Shown: in pieces, positions 53,635 to 62,093 of the stretch
Layout: every line of letters starts with the position of its first letter
Numbering within the stretch: the first letter of the stretch is position 1
Assembly: GCA_947499715.1 (NCBI GenBank)
Contig: CANMPL010000007.1
Location: 124,001 to 188,000 of the forward strand
Source: an uncultured Paracoccaceae bacterium
GTDB taxonomy: Bacteria > Pseudomonadota > Alphaproteobacteria > Rhodobacterales > Rhodobacteraceae
Reading direction: 5' to 3'
DNA length: 64,000 bases
Program-made: the position numbers and the translations under genes
The notes under the pieces: model-generated
Told to the model about the DNA's origin: nothing
What the model saw: the letters and a program-made list of their open reading frames with translations, nothing else
Database searches by the model: none

Positions 53635-54624
53635 CTAACGGACCCCAACGTCATTGCGCAGTTTTGCCAAGAGTTCCGGGTCAAATGGCAAAATATCGGT
53701 CACCTTCGTCTGCTCTGTCAGCTCTCGCGCATTGGCTGCGGGGACCCCGTGATCATGGGTCAGGTCGATTCCAAACCGATCCTTCAGGATCCGCATGGTT
53801 TGGCTTTCTTGATCCAAAACCTGCGCATATTCTGCGCGGATGACAGGTCGCGTGTATAGGTCCGGATCTTGCTTTTCGGCACGCCGCAGGCGCTTCACCA
53901 AATCCTGCGTATCTTCGGTAAAGACATCTTCCTTGTCGGCGTGATGTGCCTGTCTGTATGCCTGCAACAGCACGATGCTCTCCGCCCGCAAACTCACATT
54001 GGGGGCCTGTGCCTTGCGCGTCAACTGCTCCAAATCAATGCCCAATTGGGCACAGAAATCAGCGACGATATCGCCCTGCTCCAACGCCTTGTGTGCATAC
54101 TCCCGCAAGCGCAGCTTACCCATCGCAGCAAACCGATCAAATTGCGAAATCGAGATCTCGCGCACAGGCGGTAAAACATGGCTTGCCTTGAAAATCTGTT
54201 GAATAACAGAGACATAATGCACCGAAGGTCGCCTAAGATACCCGATAAATGTCAGCGTCGCAGAGGTGCCAAAATGCCGCGCGGCCAAGACAGCAATCTG
54301 CTCGATGAATTGCGCGCGAAAGATAAACTCACTCGACAAGATCACGGTATGCGGGCGCGTCGCCCGCGCCTGCGCCCCCATCTCCGCCCAGGCCCTTACG
54401 GCCGTCCGTAGCCCGGCTTGATAATCGCCGCCGATTTTCTTGACCAGCGACCGCTGCACTTCCCCCATGATCGGCACGGTCATCACGCCGTGATTGACAA
54501 TCCCGCCGTGCGGCGTTGGGTACAGGAACCCCTGTTGCAGCAGCGCGTCCTGATTTTGAAAAAGCACGCGCTGTATCGCGGTGGTACCCGTTTTTGGTTG
54601 CCCAATATGAATGACAATATTCAT
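53635..54624 (-). CDS. Sulfotransferase-like P-loop protein
   Basis: The 329-residue protein starts with I-V-I-H-I-G-Q-P-K-T-G-T-T-A-I-Q, the PAPS-binding P-loop of the sulfotransferase fold, and has S-S-E-F-I-F near residue 100 and R-R-P near 131, resembling the 3'-phosphate-binding Ser/Arg strand. The acceptor is unknown; such proteins often modify surface polysaccharide. ATG 54624 lies just before the P-loop, with ATG 54645 as an alternative. It stands alone between purF and a GFA gene. Confidence 0.75.
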   Translation of the reverse strand: MNIVIHIGQPKTGTTAIQRVLFQNQDALLQQGFLYPTPHGGIVNHGVMTVPIMGEVQRSLVKKIGGDYQAGLRTAVRAWAEMGAQARATRPHTVILSSEFIFRAQFIEQIAVLAARHFGTSATLTFIGYLRRPSVHYVSVIQQIFKASHVLPPVREISISQFDRFAAMGKLRLREYAHKALEQGDIVADFCAQLGIDLEQLTRKAQAPNVSLRAESIVLLQAYRQAHHADKEDVFTEDTQDLVKRLRRAEKQDPDLYTRPVIRAEYAQVLDQESQTMRILKDRFGIDLTHDHGVPAANARELTEQTKVTDILPFDPELLAKLRNDVGVR

Positions 54625-54813
54625 TGCGCGCTGCCCCTGAACCATTCGCCTTTCCCGTCTTAGTGCCGCTTTCCGCAGTGCAGGGCAATCGCACACGATC
54701 ATGATGCATTGATCCGTCGCTGTCAGCGCGCCGGGCCATATGGCGATCCGCCCCAATCCGTGGCCCCAAAACGATCCGATGTCAGGGTCAAATCACCCGG
54801 ATTGCCGCAGGTC

Positions 54814-55185
54814 CTATCCCTCTTGCGGCAGCCCGTCCTCTAAGGCGTAATAATCGCCCTTCTCGCCTACAAAGATGTGCTTGGCGACTTGCACCCCTGT
54901 GGGGGTGTCCAACGCACCAAGCGCCACGCCGATCCAGTCGCGGAATACCGGATCCCAAAACAGCGTCGCACCGCAGGTGCCGCAGAAACCACGCCGCACC
55001 TTCTCGCTGGATTGATACCATGTCACCTCGCCTGTCACGGTGACGGCGGCTTTTGGCACATCAGCTGACACCTCAAAATGTCCGGTTTGCTTGCGGCAAG
55101 CTGTGCAATGGCAAGCCATCGGCGCTGGCAAGTCCCCGGCAACCGTAAAGGTCACTGCCCCACAAAGACACGATCCCTGATGCAT
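54814..55185 (-). CDS. GFA/CENP-V family zinc protein
   Basis: The 123-residue protein has the GFA zinc-binding cysteines: G-S-C-L-C-G-A-V near residue 5, C-H-C-T-A-C-R-K near 26 and G-F-C-G-T-C-G-A near 69. The family is named for glutathione-dependent formaldehyde-activating enzyme, but most members have no proven substrate. ATG 55185 has the SD GGAGGGTGGCGG. No formaldehyde dehydrogenase is nearby. Confidence 0.92.
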   Translation of the reverse strand: MHQGSCLCGAVTFTVAGDLPAPMACHCTACRKQTGHFEVSADVPKAAVTVTGEVTWYQSSEKVRRGFCGTCGATLFWDPVFRDWIGVALGALDTPTGVQVAKHIFVGEKGDYYALEDGLPQEG

Positions 55186-55248
55186 CCGCCACCCTCCTGC
55201 AATGGGGGCATCAAACACCGGGACCTGGCCAGGGGCCAGCCCAAAGTC

Positions 55249-55701
55249 CTATCGCAAGACCCGCTCACCAAACGTCTGCACGCCTTGCGGCGTCTTCAAC
55301 GTCCACAATGCGGCCACCAATTGCCGCCTGCGCGCGTCCCAACCCGATGGGTCAGGCGCAAATGTCGTGCGCCATGCCCCTTCCATCTGCACTTTCACCC
55401 GCACATCCTCGGACCGCTTTCCATCCGCGCGCAAGTCGGCCAAATGGGACAACAACCAATGCGCGGCCGCCTTGCGACGACCCGCAAAAAGCACATCAAA
55501 TCCAATCCCTTGCGAGGTGTATCCTGTCACAATCATATCCTGCCGCACGCTCATATGCACCTGCGGTGACAGGGTCACGTCGACCCGAATGATCTCTCCC
55601 TTGAAAAGCCCTGCATCTTCCACTGCAGGGTCGACAAAGGCGCTATCCTGACGTTTCTGGTGGTAATTCATCACGCGTCTCAATTGACCTCTTGCGGCCA
55701 T
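55249..55701 (-). CDS. Hypothetical protein
   Basis: I do not recognise this protein of up to 150 residues. A central beta-rich part (I-I-R-V-D-V-T-L-S-P-Q-V-H-M-S-V) is followed by a helix with basic residues (F-A-G-R-R-K-A-A-A-H-W-L-L). There is no signal peptide. The start may be ATG 55701, immediately after a GTAAGG, or ATG 55671. It is transcribed divergently from the arsC gene, with a near-perfect CtrA-like box between them. Confidence 0.6.
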   Translation of the reverse strand: MAARGQLRRVMNYHQKRQDSAFVDPAVEDAGLFKGEIIRVDVTLSPQVHMSVRQDMIVTGYTSQGIGFDVLFAGRRKAAAHWLLSHLADLRADGKRSEDVRVKVQMEGAWRTTFAPDPSGWDARRRQLVAALWTLKTPQGVQTFGERVLR

Positions 55702-55717
55702 CCTTACCCAATCACCG

Positions 55718-55732
55718 TTAATGATCTGTTGA
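55718..55732. promoter_or_regulatory. near-consensus CtrA-like box
   Basis: TTAA-N7-TTGA matches the CtrA half-sites at 7 of 8 positions. It lies between the divergent hypothetical gene and arsC. It is weaker evidence than the perfect site at 51308. Confidence 0.3.
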
Positions 55733-55785
55733 AGCCGCTATCGACATTCCCTTAAACACAGCCACATCAGCGAAAGGGCCCTGAC

Positions 55786-56181
55786 ATGACCACGGTTATT
55801 CATCACAATCCCGCCTGCGGCACATCACGTAACGTGCTGGCCGCTATCCGTGCCACCGGAACCGAACCGGTGATTATCGAATACCTCAAGACCGGATGGA
55901 CACGTCCGCAATTGCTGGCGCTCTTTGCGGCGGCCGGGATCACGCCGCGTGACGCGCTGCGCACGTACAAGACCAATGCCGCCGACCTTGGACTGCCAGA
56001 GGCATCTGATGATACGATCCTTGACGCCATGGTGACCGATCCTGTGCTGGTCAACCGCCCCATCGTCTGCACGCCGCGTGGCGTCGCCCTTTGTCGACCA
56101 TCGGAAACCGTGCTGAAGGTCCTCGAAATTCAACCCAACGGCCCTTTGCTGAAAGAGGATGGAACGCCCCTCTTCGGCTGA
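55786..56181 (+). CDS. arsC: Arsenate reductase (glutaredoxin-dependent) ArsC family
   Basis: The 131-residue protein has H-N-P-A-C-G-T-S-R-N near residues 7-16 with the catalytic cysteine, and R-P-I-V-C-T-P-R-G-V near 92-101 holding the arginines that bind arsenate. It reduces arsenate to arsenite using glutathione/glutaredoxin. No arsenite exporter or ArsR is adjacent, so a role in arsenic resistance is not certain; ArsC-like family members have other roles. SD GAAAGGGCC precedes ATG 55786. Confidence 0.88.
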   Translation: MTTVIHHNPACGTSRNVLAAIRATGTEPVIIEYLKTGWTRPQLLALFAAAGITPRDALRTYKTNAADLGLPEASDDTILDAMVTDPVLVNRPIVCTPRGVALCRPSETVLKVLEIQPNGPLLKEDGTPLFG

Positions 56182-56294
56182 TATCCGCACCCTGATGCTG
56201 CGCCGCAGCGTTTCACATCTTGCGCCCTGCGACATTGCCTCCCATATGGCGAAGGCGCGCCAATCCCGGCGGTGTGAATGATGTTGTGACCCTG

Positions 56295-56561
56295 ATGGCA
56301 AATGAACCTCAAACCCCTGTGCAAGTGGCCGACGCGGCCGCGATCCCTGATGCCCTGCCCTTGGGCGATCTTACCCTGATCGGGCTTTTTGCCGATGCCG
56401 CGGGCCCGGCCGCACTCTTGCGTGGACCCGATGGCACCATTGCGCGCGTGACCACAGGCGAAACAGCGCTCGGGGTCACCATCGTGGCACTCAGCGACAC
56501 AGCGGCCCATGTCACCGACCGCCGTGGCGCTGCCCGCATCCTGCAGATGCCCGCAGGCTAG
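56295..56561 (+). CDS. Small protein resembling the PilP/GspC homology region
   Basis: The 88-residue protein consists of one beta-rich domain: L-T-L-I-G-L-F, A-A-L-L-R-G-P-D-G-T-I-A-R-V, a G-x-x-x-x-G-V-T-I turn and a final A-H-V-T-D-R-R-G-A-A-R-I-L. This resembles the periplasmic HR domain of type II secretion GspC or the pilus protein PilP. No anchor or signal peptide is seen, and no other secretion genes are present. A GTG at 56274 could add seven residues. The resemblance is by eye only. Confidence 0.6.
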   Translation: MANEPQTPVQVADAAAIPDALPLGDLTLIGLFADAAGPAALLRGPDGTIARVTTGETALGVTIVALSDTAAHVTDRRGAARILQMPAG

Positions 56562-56596
56562 TTGCCAATCGCGCCGCACCCGCCTAAAGCGGGTTC

Positions 56597-57238
56597 ATGA
56601 CAAAAACAGCCCTCATCACCGGCGCATCCCGTGGCCTTGGTGCCGCCCTCGCCGCTGCACTCGCCCCCTCGCATCACGTGATCGCCGTCGCCAAAACAAC
56701 CGGCGCGCTGGAAGAGCTTGACGACCAGATCCAATCCGCCGACGGCTCTGCCACGCTGGCCCCGATGGACATCACCGTCGATGCCGCCATGCAGCAGCTT
56801 TGCCGTGGGATCTATGATCGCTGGGGCCACCTTGAACTCTGGATCCATGCCGCCATCCACGCAGCCCCCCTTGCCCCTGCCGATCATATCGGTGCCAAAG
56901 ATCTTTCAAAGTCGCTCGACGTCAACGTGACCGCGACGCAGCGGCTGATCGCCTATGTGGCACCCCTATTGGGTCAATCCGGCAAGGCAGTCTTTCTGGA
57001 TGACCCGCGCGCCGGCGCGCAGTTTTTCGGCGCTTACGGTGCCACCAAGGGCGCACAAATCGCACTCGCACAAAGCTGGCAGGCCGAGGCCACCAAACAT
57101 GGCCCCCGGGTCCAGATCCTGACCCCAGCCCCGATGGCCACCGCCACCCGTGCCCGTTTCTACCCCGGCGAGGACCGCGACGCCTTGACCACCCCGACCG
57201 CAGAAGCAGCGCGCCTCTTGCCAATGATCCTCGACTAA
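56597..57238 (+). CDS. Short-chain dehydrogenase/reductase-like protein lacking the catalytic serine
   Basis: The 213-residue Rossmann protein has the SDR cofactor motif T-G-A-S-R-G-L-G (residues 8-15) and the Y-x-x-x-K pair in G-A-Y-G-A-T-K. The strand that normally carries the catalytic Ser reads V-F-L-D-D-P-R-A-G, with no Ser 12-14 residues before the Tyr. The N-x-x-G region is also altered to I-H-A-A. Activity may be lost or changed. It lies upstream of surE, with a composite repeat between. Confidence 0.85.
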   Translation: MTKTALITGASRGLGAALAAALAPSHHVIAVAKTTGALEELDDQIQSADGSATLAPMDITVDAAMQQLCRGIYDRWGHLELWIHAAIHAAPLAPADHIGAKDLSKSLDVNVTATQRLIAYVAPLLGQSGKAVFLDDPRAGAQFFGAYGATKGAQIALAQSWQAEATKHGPRVQILTPAPMATATRARFYPGEDRDALTTPTAEAARLLPMILD

Positions 57239-57242
57239 CCGG

Positions 57243-57320
57243 CTTCTTTTGGCCAAAAATATCCCCGCCGGAGGCACCGGGACGGTGGGTGGGGCGCGTT
57301 TGCACTTTGCAAACAGCGGC
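57243..57320 (+). repeat. composite module-1 plus module-2 repeat upstream of surE
   Basis: Module 1 (CTTCTTTTGGCCAAAAATAT) begins 4 nt after the SDR stop. Module 2 follows: GGGACGGTGGGTGGGGCGC (57279-57297), hairpin GTTTGCA-CTT-TGCAAAC (57298-57314), AGCGGC. It is nearly identical to the alr copy in module 2. Confidence 0.7.
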
Positions 57321-57430
57321 ACCCCCGTCCTGACGCAACCACGCCACATCCCCTGCGCTTCCGCCACGCCGCCGCTTCCCTTCCCCCTTTGCGCGGCCTA
57401 CACCAAGACAACGCAGCTCCGGGGACATCC

Positions 57431-58216
57431 ATGCGCATTCTCATCACCAATGACGACGGCATCAACGCACCCGGCCTGAAGACCCTGCATGCCATCGCGA
57501 CGGCCGTGGCTGGCCCCAAGGGCGAGGTCTGGACAGTCGCCCCCGCTTTTGAACAATCCGGCGTCGGTCACTGCATCAGCTATACCAAGCCAATGATGAT
57601 CTCCGAACTGGGCCCGCGCCGCTTCGCCGCCGAAGGCTCCCCTGCCGATTGTGTGCTCGCAGCACTCTACCACGTCATGCCCGACACCCCACCGGACCTG
57701 ATCCTCTCTGGCGTCAACCGCGGCAATAACGCCGCTGACAACACGCTCTATTCCGGCACCATCGGTGCCGCGATGGAGGCAGCCCTCCAACGCCTGCCCG
57801 CCATCGCCCTGTCGCAATTCTTTGGCCCCGACAACGCCCAGCTTGATGACCCGTTTGAGGCGGCAGCCCAACACGGTGCCGCGCTGGTGCAAGCCCTGCT
57901 TGACCAGGCAATCTGGGGCGGCGACGGCTACAAGATGTTCTACAACGTCAACTTTCCGCCCATACCCGCCGATCAGGTCGCCGGCACCGCGATGGTGGCC
58001 CAGGGCCAACGCCCCAACATCCCCTTTGGGATGGCCGCGCAAACCGCCCCCAACGGTCGCACCTACCTCTGGATCAAGGGTGGCCCGCAGCATGAAACAA
58101 CCGCCCCCGGAACGGATGTTCATGCCAACCTTGCGGGGCAAATCTCGGTCACACCGATGCGCGCGGATTTGACCGACCACAGCAGCCTCGCCGCCATGCA
58201 GGACCTCTTTGCATGA
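57431..58216 (+). CDS. surE: 5'/3'-nucleotidase SurE
   Basis: The 261-residue metal-dependent phosphatase has the N-terminal [11 protein letters not shown] motif (metal ligands D8-D9), the S-G-V-N-R-G-N-N motif near residue 94 and [10 protein letters not shown] near 109. It dephosphorylates nucleoside monophosphates in stress survival. ATG 57431 begins the conserved motif; the upstream extension is not family-like. It overlaps pcm by ATGA, giving the classic surE-pcm-nlpD order. Confidence 0.95.
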   Translation: MRILITNDDGINAPGLKTLHAIATAVAGPKGEVWTVAPAFEQSGVGHCISYTKPMMISELGPRRFAAEGSPADCVLAALYHVMPDTPPDLILSGVNRGNNAADNTLYSGTIGAAMEAALQRLPAIALSQFFGPDNAQLDDPFEAAAQHGAALVQALLDQAIWGGDGYKMFYNVNFPPIPADQVAGTAMVAQGQRPNIPFGMAAQTAPNGRTYLWIKGGPQHETTAPGTDVHANLAGQISVTPMRADLTDHSSLAAMQDLFA

Positions 58217-58851
58217 CCGACGCGCAAACCAAGATGCAATTCCTCTTTGCGCTGCGCTCCAAGGGTGTGACCGACGCCCGCGTGCTCACGGCAATGGAAA
58301 AGGTCGACCGCGCCGCCTTTGTCAAAGGCCTGTTCTCTGACCGCGCGTATGAGGACATGCCCCTGCCGATCAACTGCGGCCAGACCATCAGCCAGCCTTC
58401 CGTCGTGGGGATCATGACACAGGCGCTTGACGTGCAACCGCGCCATAAGGTGCTCGAGATCGGCACAGGCTCTGGCTACCAGGCCGCGATCCTCGCGCAG
58501 CTGGCACGCCGGGTCTATACCGTCGACCGTCACAAGCGGCTGGTCGCCGAAGCGCAAGCCGTCTTTGACGCGCAAGACATCACCAATATCACCGCCTTTG
58601 CCGCCGACGGCAGCCACGGTCTGCCCGAACAGGCCCCCTTTGACCGGATCCTGCTGACCGCCGCGGCAGAAGACCCGCCAAGCCCCCTCTTGGCGCAACT
58701 GCGTGTCGGCGGTATCATGGTCTTGCCGGTCGGCCAGTCCGATGCGGTGCAATCACTGATCCGGGTCACCCGGACAGAGACAGGATTTGACTACGACGAA
58801 TTGCGCCAAGTGCGCTTTGTGCCCTTGCTCGAAGGGCTAGGACAGGACTAG
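58213..58851 (+). CDS. pcm: Protein-L-isoaspartate O-methyltransferase
   Basis: This enzyme repairs isoaspartyl damage in aged proteins using SAM. The 212-residue protein has the P-x-x-x-G-Q-T-I-S-Q-P region, the SAM motif [13 protein letters not shown] and D-R-I-L-L-T-A-A-A, all as expected for Pcm. It overlaps surE by 4 nt and is followed 52 nt later by the nlpD-like gene. Confidence 0.95.
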   Translation: MTDAQTKMQFLFALRSKGVTDARVLTAMEKVDRAAFVKGLFSDRAYEDMPLPINCGQTISQPSVVGIMTQALDVQPRHKVLEIGTGSGYQAAILAQLARRVYTVDRHKRLVAEAQAVFDAQDITNITAFAADGSHGLPEQAPFDRILLTAAAEDPPSPLLAQLRVGGIMVLPVGQSDAVQSLIRVTRTETGFDYDELRQVRFVPLLEGLGQD

Positions 58852-58903
58852 ATGCGCCGAACGACCCCGGCAAACAAGGGGCGCGGCAAATGAGGATGCA
58901 GAT

Positions 58904-60088
58904 ATGACCAACGCACCATTCCGGCTGATGATGACGACGGGCGCGCTTGCCCTGCTTGCCGCCTGTGAAGGCGGGCTGCCCGATTTCGATCTGCGCGATA
59001 TGGGCAATGGCTTTGATACCTCACAGGCCGTGGCCAACCTGCCCGACCGCCCTGCCGCCGATGACCGTGGCGTGATCTCCTATCCCAATTATCAGGTCGC
59101 CGTGGCCCGCACCGGCGATAATGTCACCACCGTCGCGACCCGCCTTGGCATCAACGCAGGCGAACTTGCCCGCTTCAACGGCATCGCACCCGATACCGTT
59201 CTGCGCGCCGGAGAGTTGATGGCACTGCCCTCACGTGTCTCTGAACCCTCACCCGCCACCGGTGCCGCAACCACAGGGCCAATCCAGCCGCTCGACGTGA
59301 CCGCCATTGCCACCAGCGCGCTTGATCGCGTGGGCGACCAGCCGGCCGCAACCACGACGCCAGCCACCGCTGCGGCACCCACCGCCACCGGGGTAGAACC
59401 AATCCGCCATAAGGTTCTGCGCGGCGAAACCGTCTTTTCGCTCTCGCGGCTCTATAATGTGCCGGTCTCCAACATTGCCGAATGGAACAGCCTCGGCTCC
59501 GACCTCACGGTGCGTGAAGGCCAGTTCCTGTTGATCCCACAACCCGGCAGCCGCCGTCCCGCACCAACGCCAGTCACCGACCCTGGCGCAGGCACGCCGA
59601 CACCCACACCGCCAAGTGCGACCCAGCCGCTACCCGCAGAAACCCCACCTGCCGCAACCGAAACGCTGCCAACCCCGCCGACACCTGACACCGGCGCCGC
59701 CGCCAACGCCCCTGCGGCACCTGCCGCGACCAATCCCAACGCCAGCCTGATCCGCCCCGTCTCCGGCACCGTGATCCGTGACTATGCGCCGGGCAGGAAT
59801 GAAGGCATCGACATCGGTGTGCCTGCGGGTACGGCTGTGAAAGCCGCCGCATCGGGGTCAGTCGCCGCCGTCACAACCGACACCAACGGCGTCGCCATCG
59901 TGGTCCTCAAACACCCCGACAACCTGCTAACGGTCTACACGAACCTTGATGGCCTCTCTGTGGCCAAAGGCGACAGTGTCCGTTCCGGCCAAACCATCGG
60001 CAAAGTCCGCGCAGGCGACCCCAGCTTCTTGCACTTTGAAACCCGGCGCGGGTTGCAATCAGTCGATCCCAACACACTGCTTCCCTAA
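58904..60088 (+). CDS. nlpD: NlpD-like lipoprotein: two LysM domains and a degenerate M23 domain
   Basis: The 394-residue lipoprotein has a lipobox L-L-A-A-C (cysteine near residue 21), LysM domains at about 63-108 and 165-207, Pro/Ala/Thr linkers and a C-terminal M23 LytM fold from about 285. The zinc ligands are not intact: the first motif reads N-E-G-I-D-I-G instead of H-x-G-x-D, and Y-T-N-L replaces Y-x-H-L, while L-H-F-E remains. As in E. coli NlpD, it probably activates a cell-division amidase rather than cleaving peptidoglycan. Its place after surE-pcm supports this. Confidence 0.9.
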   Translation: MTNAPFRLMMTTGALALLAACEGGLPDFDLRDMGNGFDTSQAVANLPDRPAADDRGVISYPNYQVAVARTGDNVTTVATRLGINAGELARFNGIAPDTVLRAGELMALPSRVSEPSPATGAATTGPIQPLDVTAIATSALDRVGDQPAATTTPATAAAPTATGVEPIRHKVLRGETVFSLSRLYNVPVSNIAEWNSLGSDLTVREGQFLLIPQPGSRRPAPTPVTDPGAGTPTPTPPSATQPLPAETPPAATETLPTPPTPDTGAAANAPAAPAATNPNASLIRPVSGTVIRDYAPGRNEGIDIGVPAGTAVKAAASGSVAAVTTDTNGVAIVVLKHPDNLLTVYTNLDGLSVAKGDSVRSGQTIGKVRAGDPSFLHFETRRGLQSVDPNTLLP

Positions 60089-60225
60089 CCGGGGCCCTCG
60101 CCAGGTGGACTGCCAAAGAACAGAAGCAAGATCCGATCAAACTTTTGTAGGCATCCCGGTCTAAGAACAATCGCGTCCGAATTGGGGTTGTTTGAACGCA
60201 TCCCGTCCCTACCGCACATTATGCC

Positions 60226-60864
60226 CTAACCCTTGCGCCGCATTTTGGCGTAGAGCGTCTTGTTCTTACGCACGAAATCATCAATCGCGGCACCCAAACC
60301 ACCCAGCTGCCGCCCCTTGAGATAGAGGAACCCGCTGGTCGCCCCAATCAGCGCCCCAAGCATATCGACAATCAGATCGCCCATCGTGTCGACCAAACCG
60401 GACTTTTGCATGTTCAGGCCAAAGATCTGGTCCATCCCAAACTCAAAGACCTCCCAGACAGCACCAAGGGATATCCCCGTCGCAAATGACAGCATCGCAA
60501 TCGCCAAGGGCGGTGCCGCATAACGATCACCTTCGAACAGCATGAAAATAAAAAGAAAACCGATTAACCCGAACCCCATCGCGGATCCAAGGTGCAACAC
60601 CAGATCCCACCACCAATAGCGTTCGTAAAAGTCGAAAACCTCACCCAGAAAAAGCGTCCCGAAGAGGAATATTACAATCGCCGCCAAAAAGCTTGGCGGC
60701 AGGTCAATCCCAAGCCACCGCGCAAAACGCGTGGGCGACAATGTCAGTACCAGCGTCAGCACCGCCACAAAAACCAGCGACCATTGCGCCCCGACCATGC
60801 CAATCACAGCGGCAATCAGCAAGATCGCCTGCACAAGGCGCACCGATAGGTTTGATCCAATCAC
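60226..60864 (-). CDS. YjdF/DUF2238-like inner-membrane protein
   Basis: The 212-residue protein has about six membrane helices. It has D-L-V-L-H-L-G-S-A-M, A-V-W-E-V-F-E-F-G-M-D and V-D-T-M-G-D-L-I-V-D-M-L-G-A-L, the acidic pattern of the YjdF family. GTG 60864 is the likely start because AGGAGG lies 7 nt upstream and the first helix follows. The open frame continues further, but across the neighbouring divergent gene. Function is unknown. Confidence 0.82.
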   Translation of the reverse strand: MIGSNLSVRLVQAILLIAAVIGMVGAQWSLVFVAVLTLVLTLSPTRFARWLGIDLPPSFLAAIVIFLFGTLFLGEVFDFYERYWWWDLVLHLGSAMGFGLIGFLFIFMLFEGDRYAAPPLAIAMLSFATGISLGAVWEVFEFGMDQIFGLNMQKSGLVDTMGDLIVDMLGALIGATSGFLYLKGRQLGGLGAAIDDFVRKNKTLYAKMRRKG

Positions 60865-60906
60865 CCCCAAGCCTCCTGAACTTGCGGCATTTACCCTTAT
60901 ATAGGC

Positions 60907-61653
60907 ATGATGAGCACGACCACCAAACCATCCCTGCGCATCGCCAGCTACAATGTCCGTGCGGGCCTTGGCACGGATCTGCGCCGCGACCCCAGTCGCA
61001 ATCTCGCGGTCATTGCCGCCTTGGCGCCGGATCTGATCGCGGTGCAAGAGGCTGACTTTCGCACCGGCCATCGCCCAACCGCCTTGCCACGCGCCCAGAT
61101 CACCGCGATGACAGACCTGCATCCGCTGCCGCTGCATGGTCACCCCGACAGCCTTGGATGGCACGGGATTGCGGTGCTTGTGCAGCCACACTTGCAGGTC
61201 CGCGATGTTGATTGCATTGATCTGCCGGGGTTAGAACCGCGCGGCGCAATTATTGCAGACCTCACCGGCCCATTTGGTCCGCTGCGGGTCGCCGCCGTTC
61301 ATCTGGGGCTACTCCGCGCGTCGCGCCGCCGCCAACTTGACCACCTGCGCAATGCGCTGGCGGCGCGCGCGCCTTGCCCCACGATCATCTTGGGTGATTT
61401 CAACGAATGGCGTATGCGGATCGGACTTGGCCGTATCGCGCGCGATTTCAAGATCGTGACACCGGGCCGCAGTTTTCCGTCACGCCGCCCGCTCCTGGCC
61501 CTCGATCGCATCGCCCATAGCCCCGATCTGATCGCAGACCCGTTGCCCCTGCCGGCCATGCCTGCCGGACCACACCCATCCGATCACCTGCCCATTCTGG
61601 CACGCCTCAGCCGGGCCGAGTCCTACTCAAACGGATACATCCAGACCCGGTAG
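60907..61653 (+). CDS. Endonuclease/exonuclease/phosphatase (EEP) family protein
   Basis: The 248-residue protein has the EEP signature: A-S-Y-N-V-R near residue 13, V-Q-E-A-D near 46 (metal-binding Glu), A-A-V-H-L-G, I-L-G-D-F-N-E-W and the final S-D-H-L-P-I. Members cleave phosphodiesters in nucleic acids or phospholipids; the substrate cannot be told. There is no signal peptide. Its 3' end overlaps the convergent Sel1 gene by 31 nt. Confidence 0.88.
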   Translation: MMSTTTKPSLRIASYNVRAGLGTDLRRDPSRNLAVIAALAPDLIAVQEADFRTGHRPTALPRAQITAMTDLHPLPLHGHPDSLGWHGIAVLVQPHLQVRDVDCIDLPGLEPRGAIIADLTGPFGPLRVAAVHLGLLRASRRRQLDHLRNALAARAPCPTIILGDFNEWRMRIGLGRIARDFKIVTPGRSFPSRRPLLALDRIAHSPDLIADPLPLPAMPAGPHPSDHLPILARLSRAESYSNGYIQTR

Positions 61654-62093
61654 TCATCCACCAACACCTCGGCCCGGGCGCGTTCCTCCGGCGTCAGGCG
61701 TGGCGTGATTTCCTCCAGCGATTCAAGCGCATCAGGGTCCCCGCCTATTGCTGAAAGCGCATACCAAAGATAGGCTCTGACCATGTCTGGGGCGGGCAAC
61801 CCGCGCCCCACCTCGTAATACCAGCCAAGACCAGATTGCGCCCCCGGATGCCCCTTCAACGACGCCCTGAGATACCAGTCAAACGCCCGCTCATCGTCGC
61901 GCGGCACGCCCAATCCCATGGCGTACATGACACCAATCAGCTCTTCAGCGTCGGCATTGCCAGAGCGGGCATAAAGCTCAAACATCTCACGCGCTTCTTC
62001 AAAGGCACCCGCCTCCATCAGATCCCGCGCCTCTTCCATATCGGCCGCCGCCGTGCCCGCCCACAGGCACAAAGCCATCGCTATCTTGCGCAT
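61623..62093 (-). CDS. Exported Sel1-repeat protein
   Basis: The 156-residue precursor has a short signal peptide (M-R-K-I then a hydrophobic core ending T-A-A-A) and two or three Sel1-like repeats: A-E-E-L-I-G-V-M-Y-A-M-G-L-G-V, A-F-D-W-Y-L-R-A-S, A-Q-S-G-L-G-W-Y-Y-E-V-G-R-G. Such repeats mediate protein contacts, often in the periplasm. ATG 62093 has GGAGG 8 nt upstream. Its 5' end overlaps the expected start region of the divergent peroxidase gene. Confidence 0.85.
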   Translation of the reverse strand: MRKIAMALCLWAGTAAADMEEARDLMEAGAFEEAREMFELYARSGNADAEELIGVMYAMGLGVPRDDERAFDWYLRASLKGHPGAQSGLGWYYEVGRGLPAPDMVRAYLWYALSAIGGDPDALESLEEITPRLTPEERARAEVLVDDYRVWMYPFE

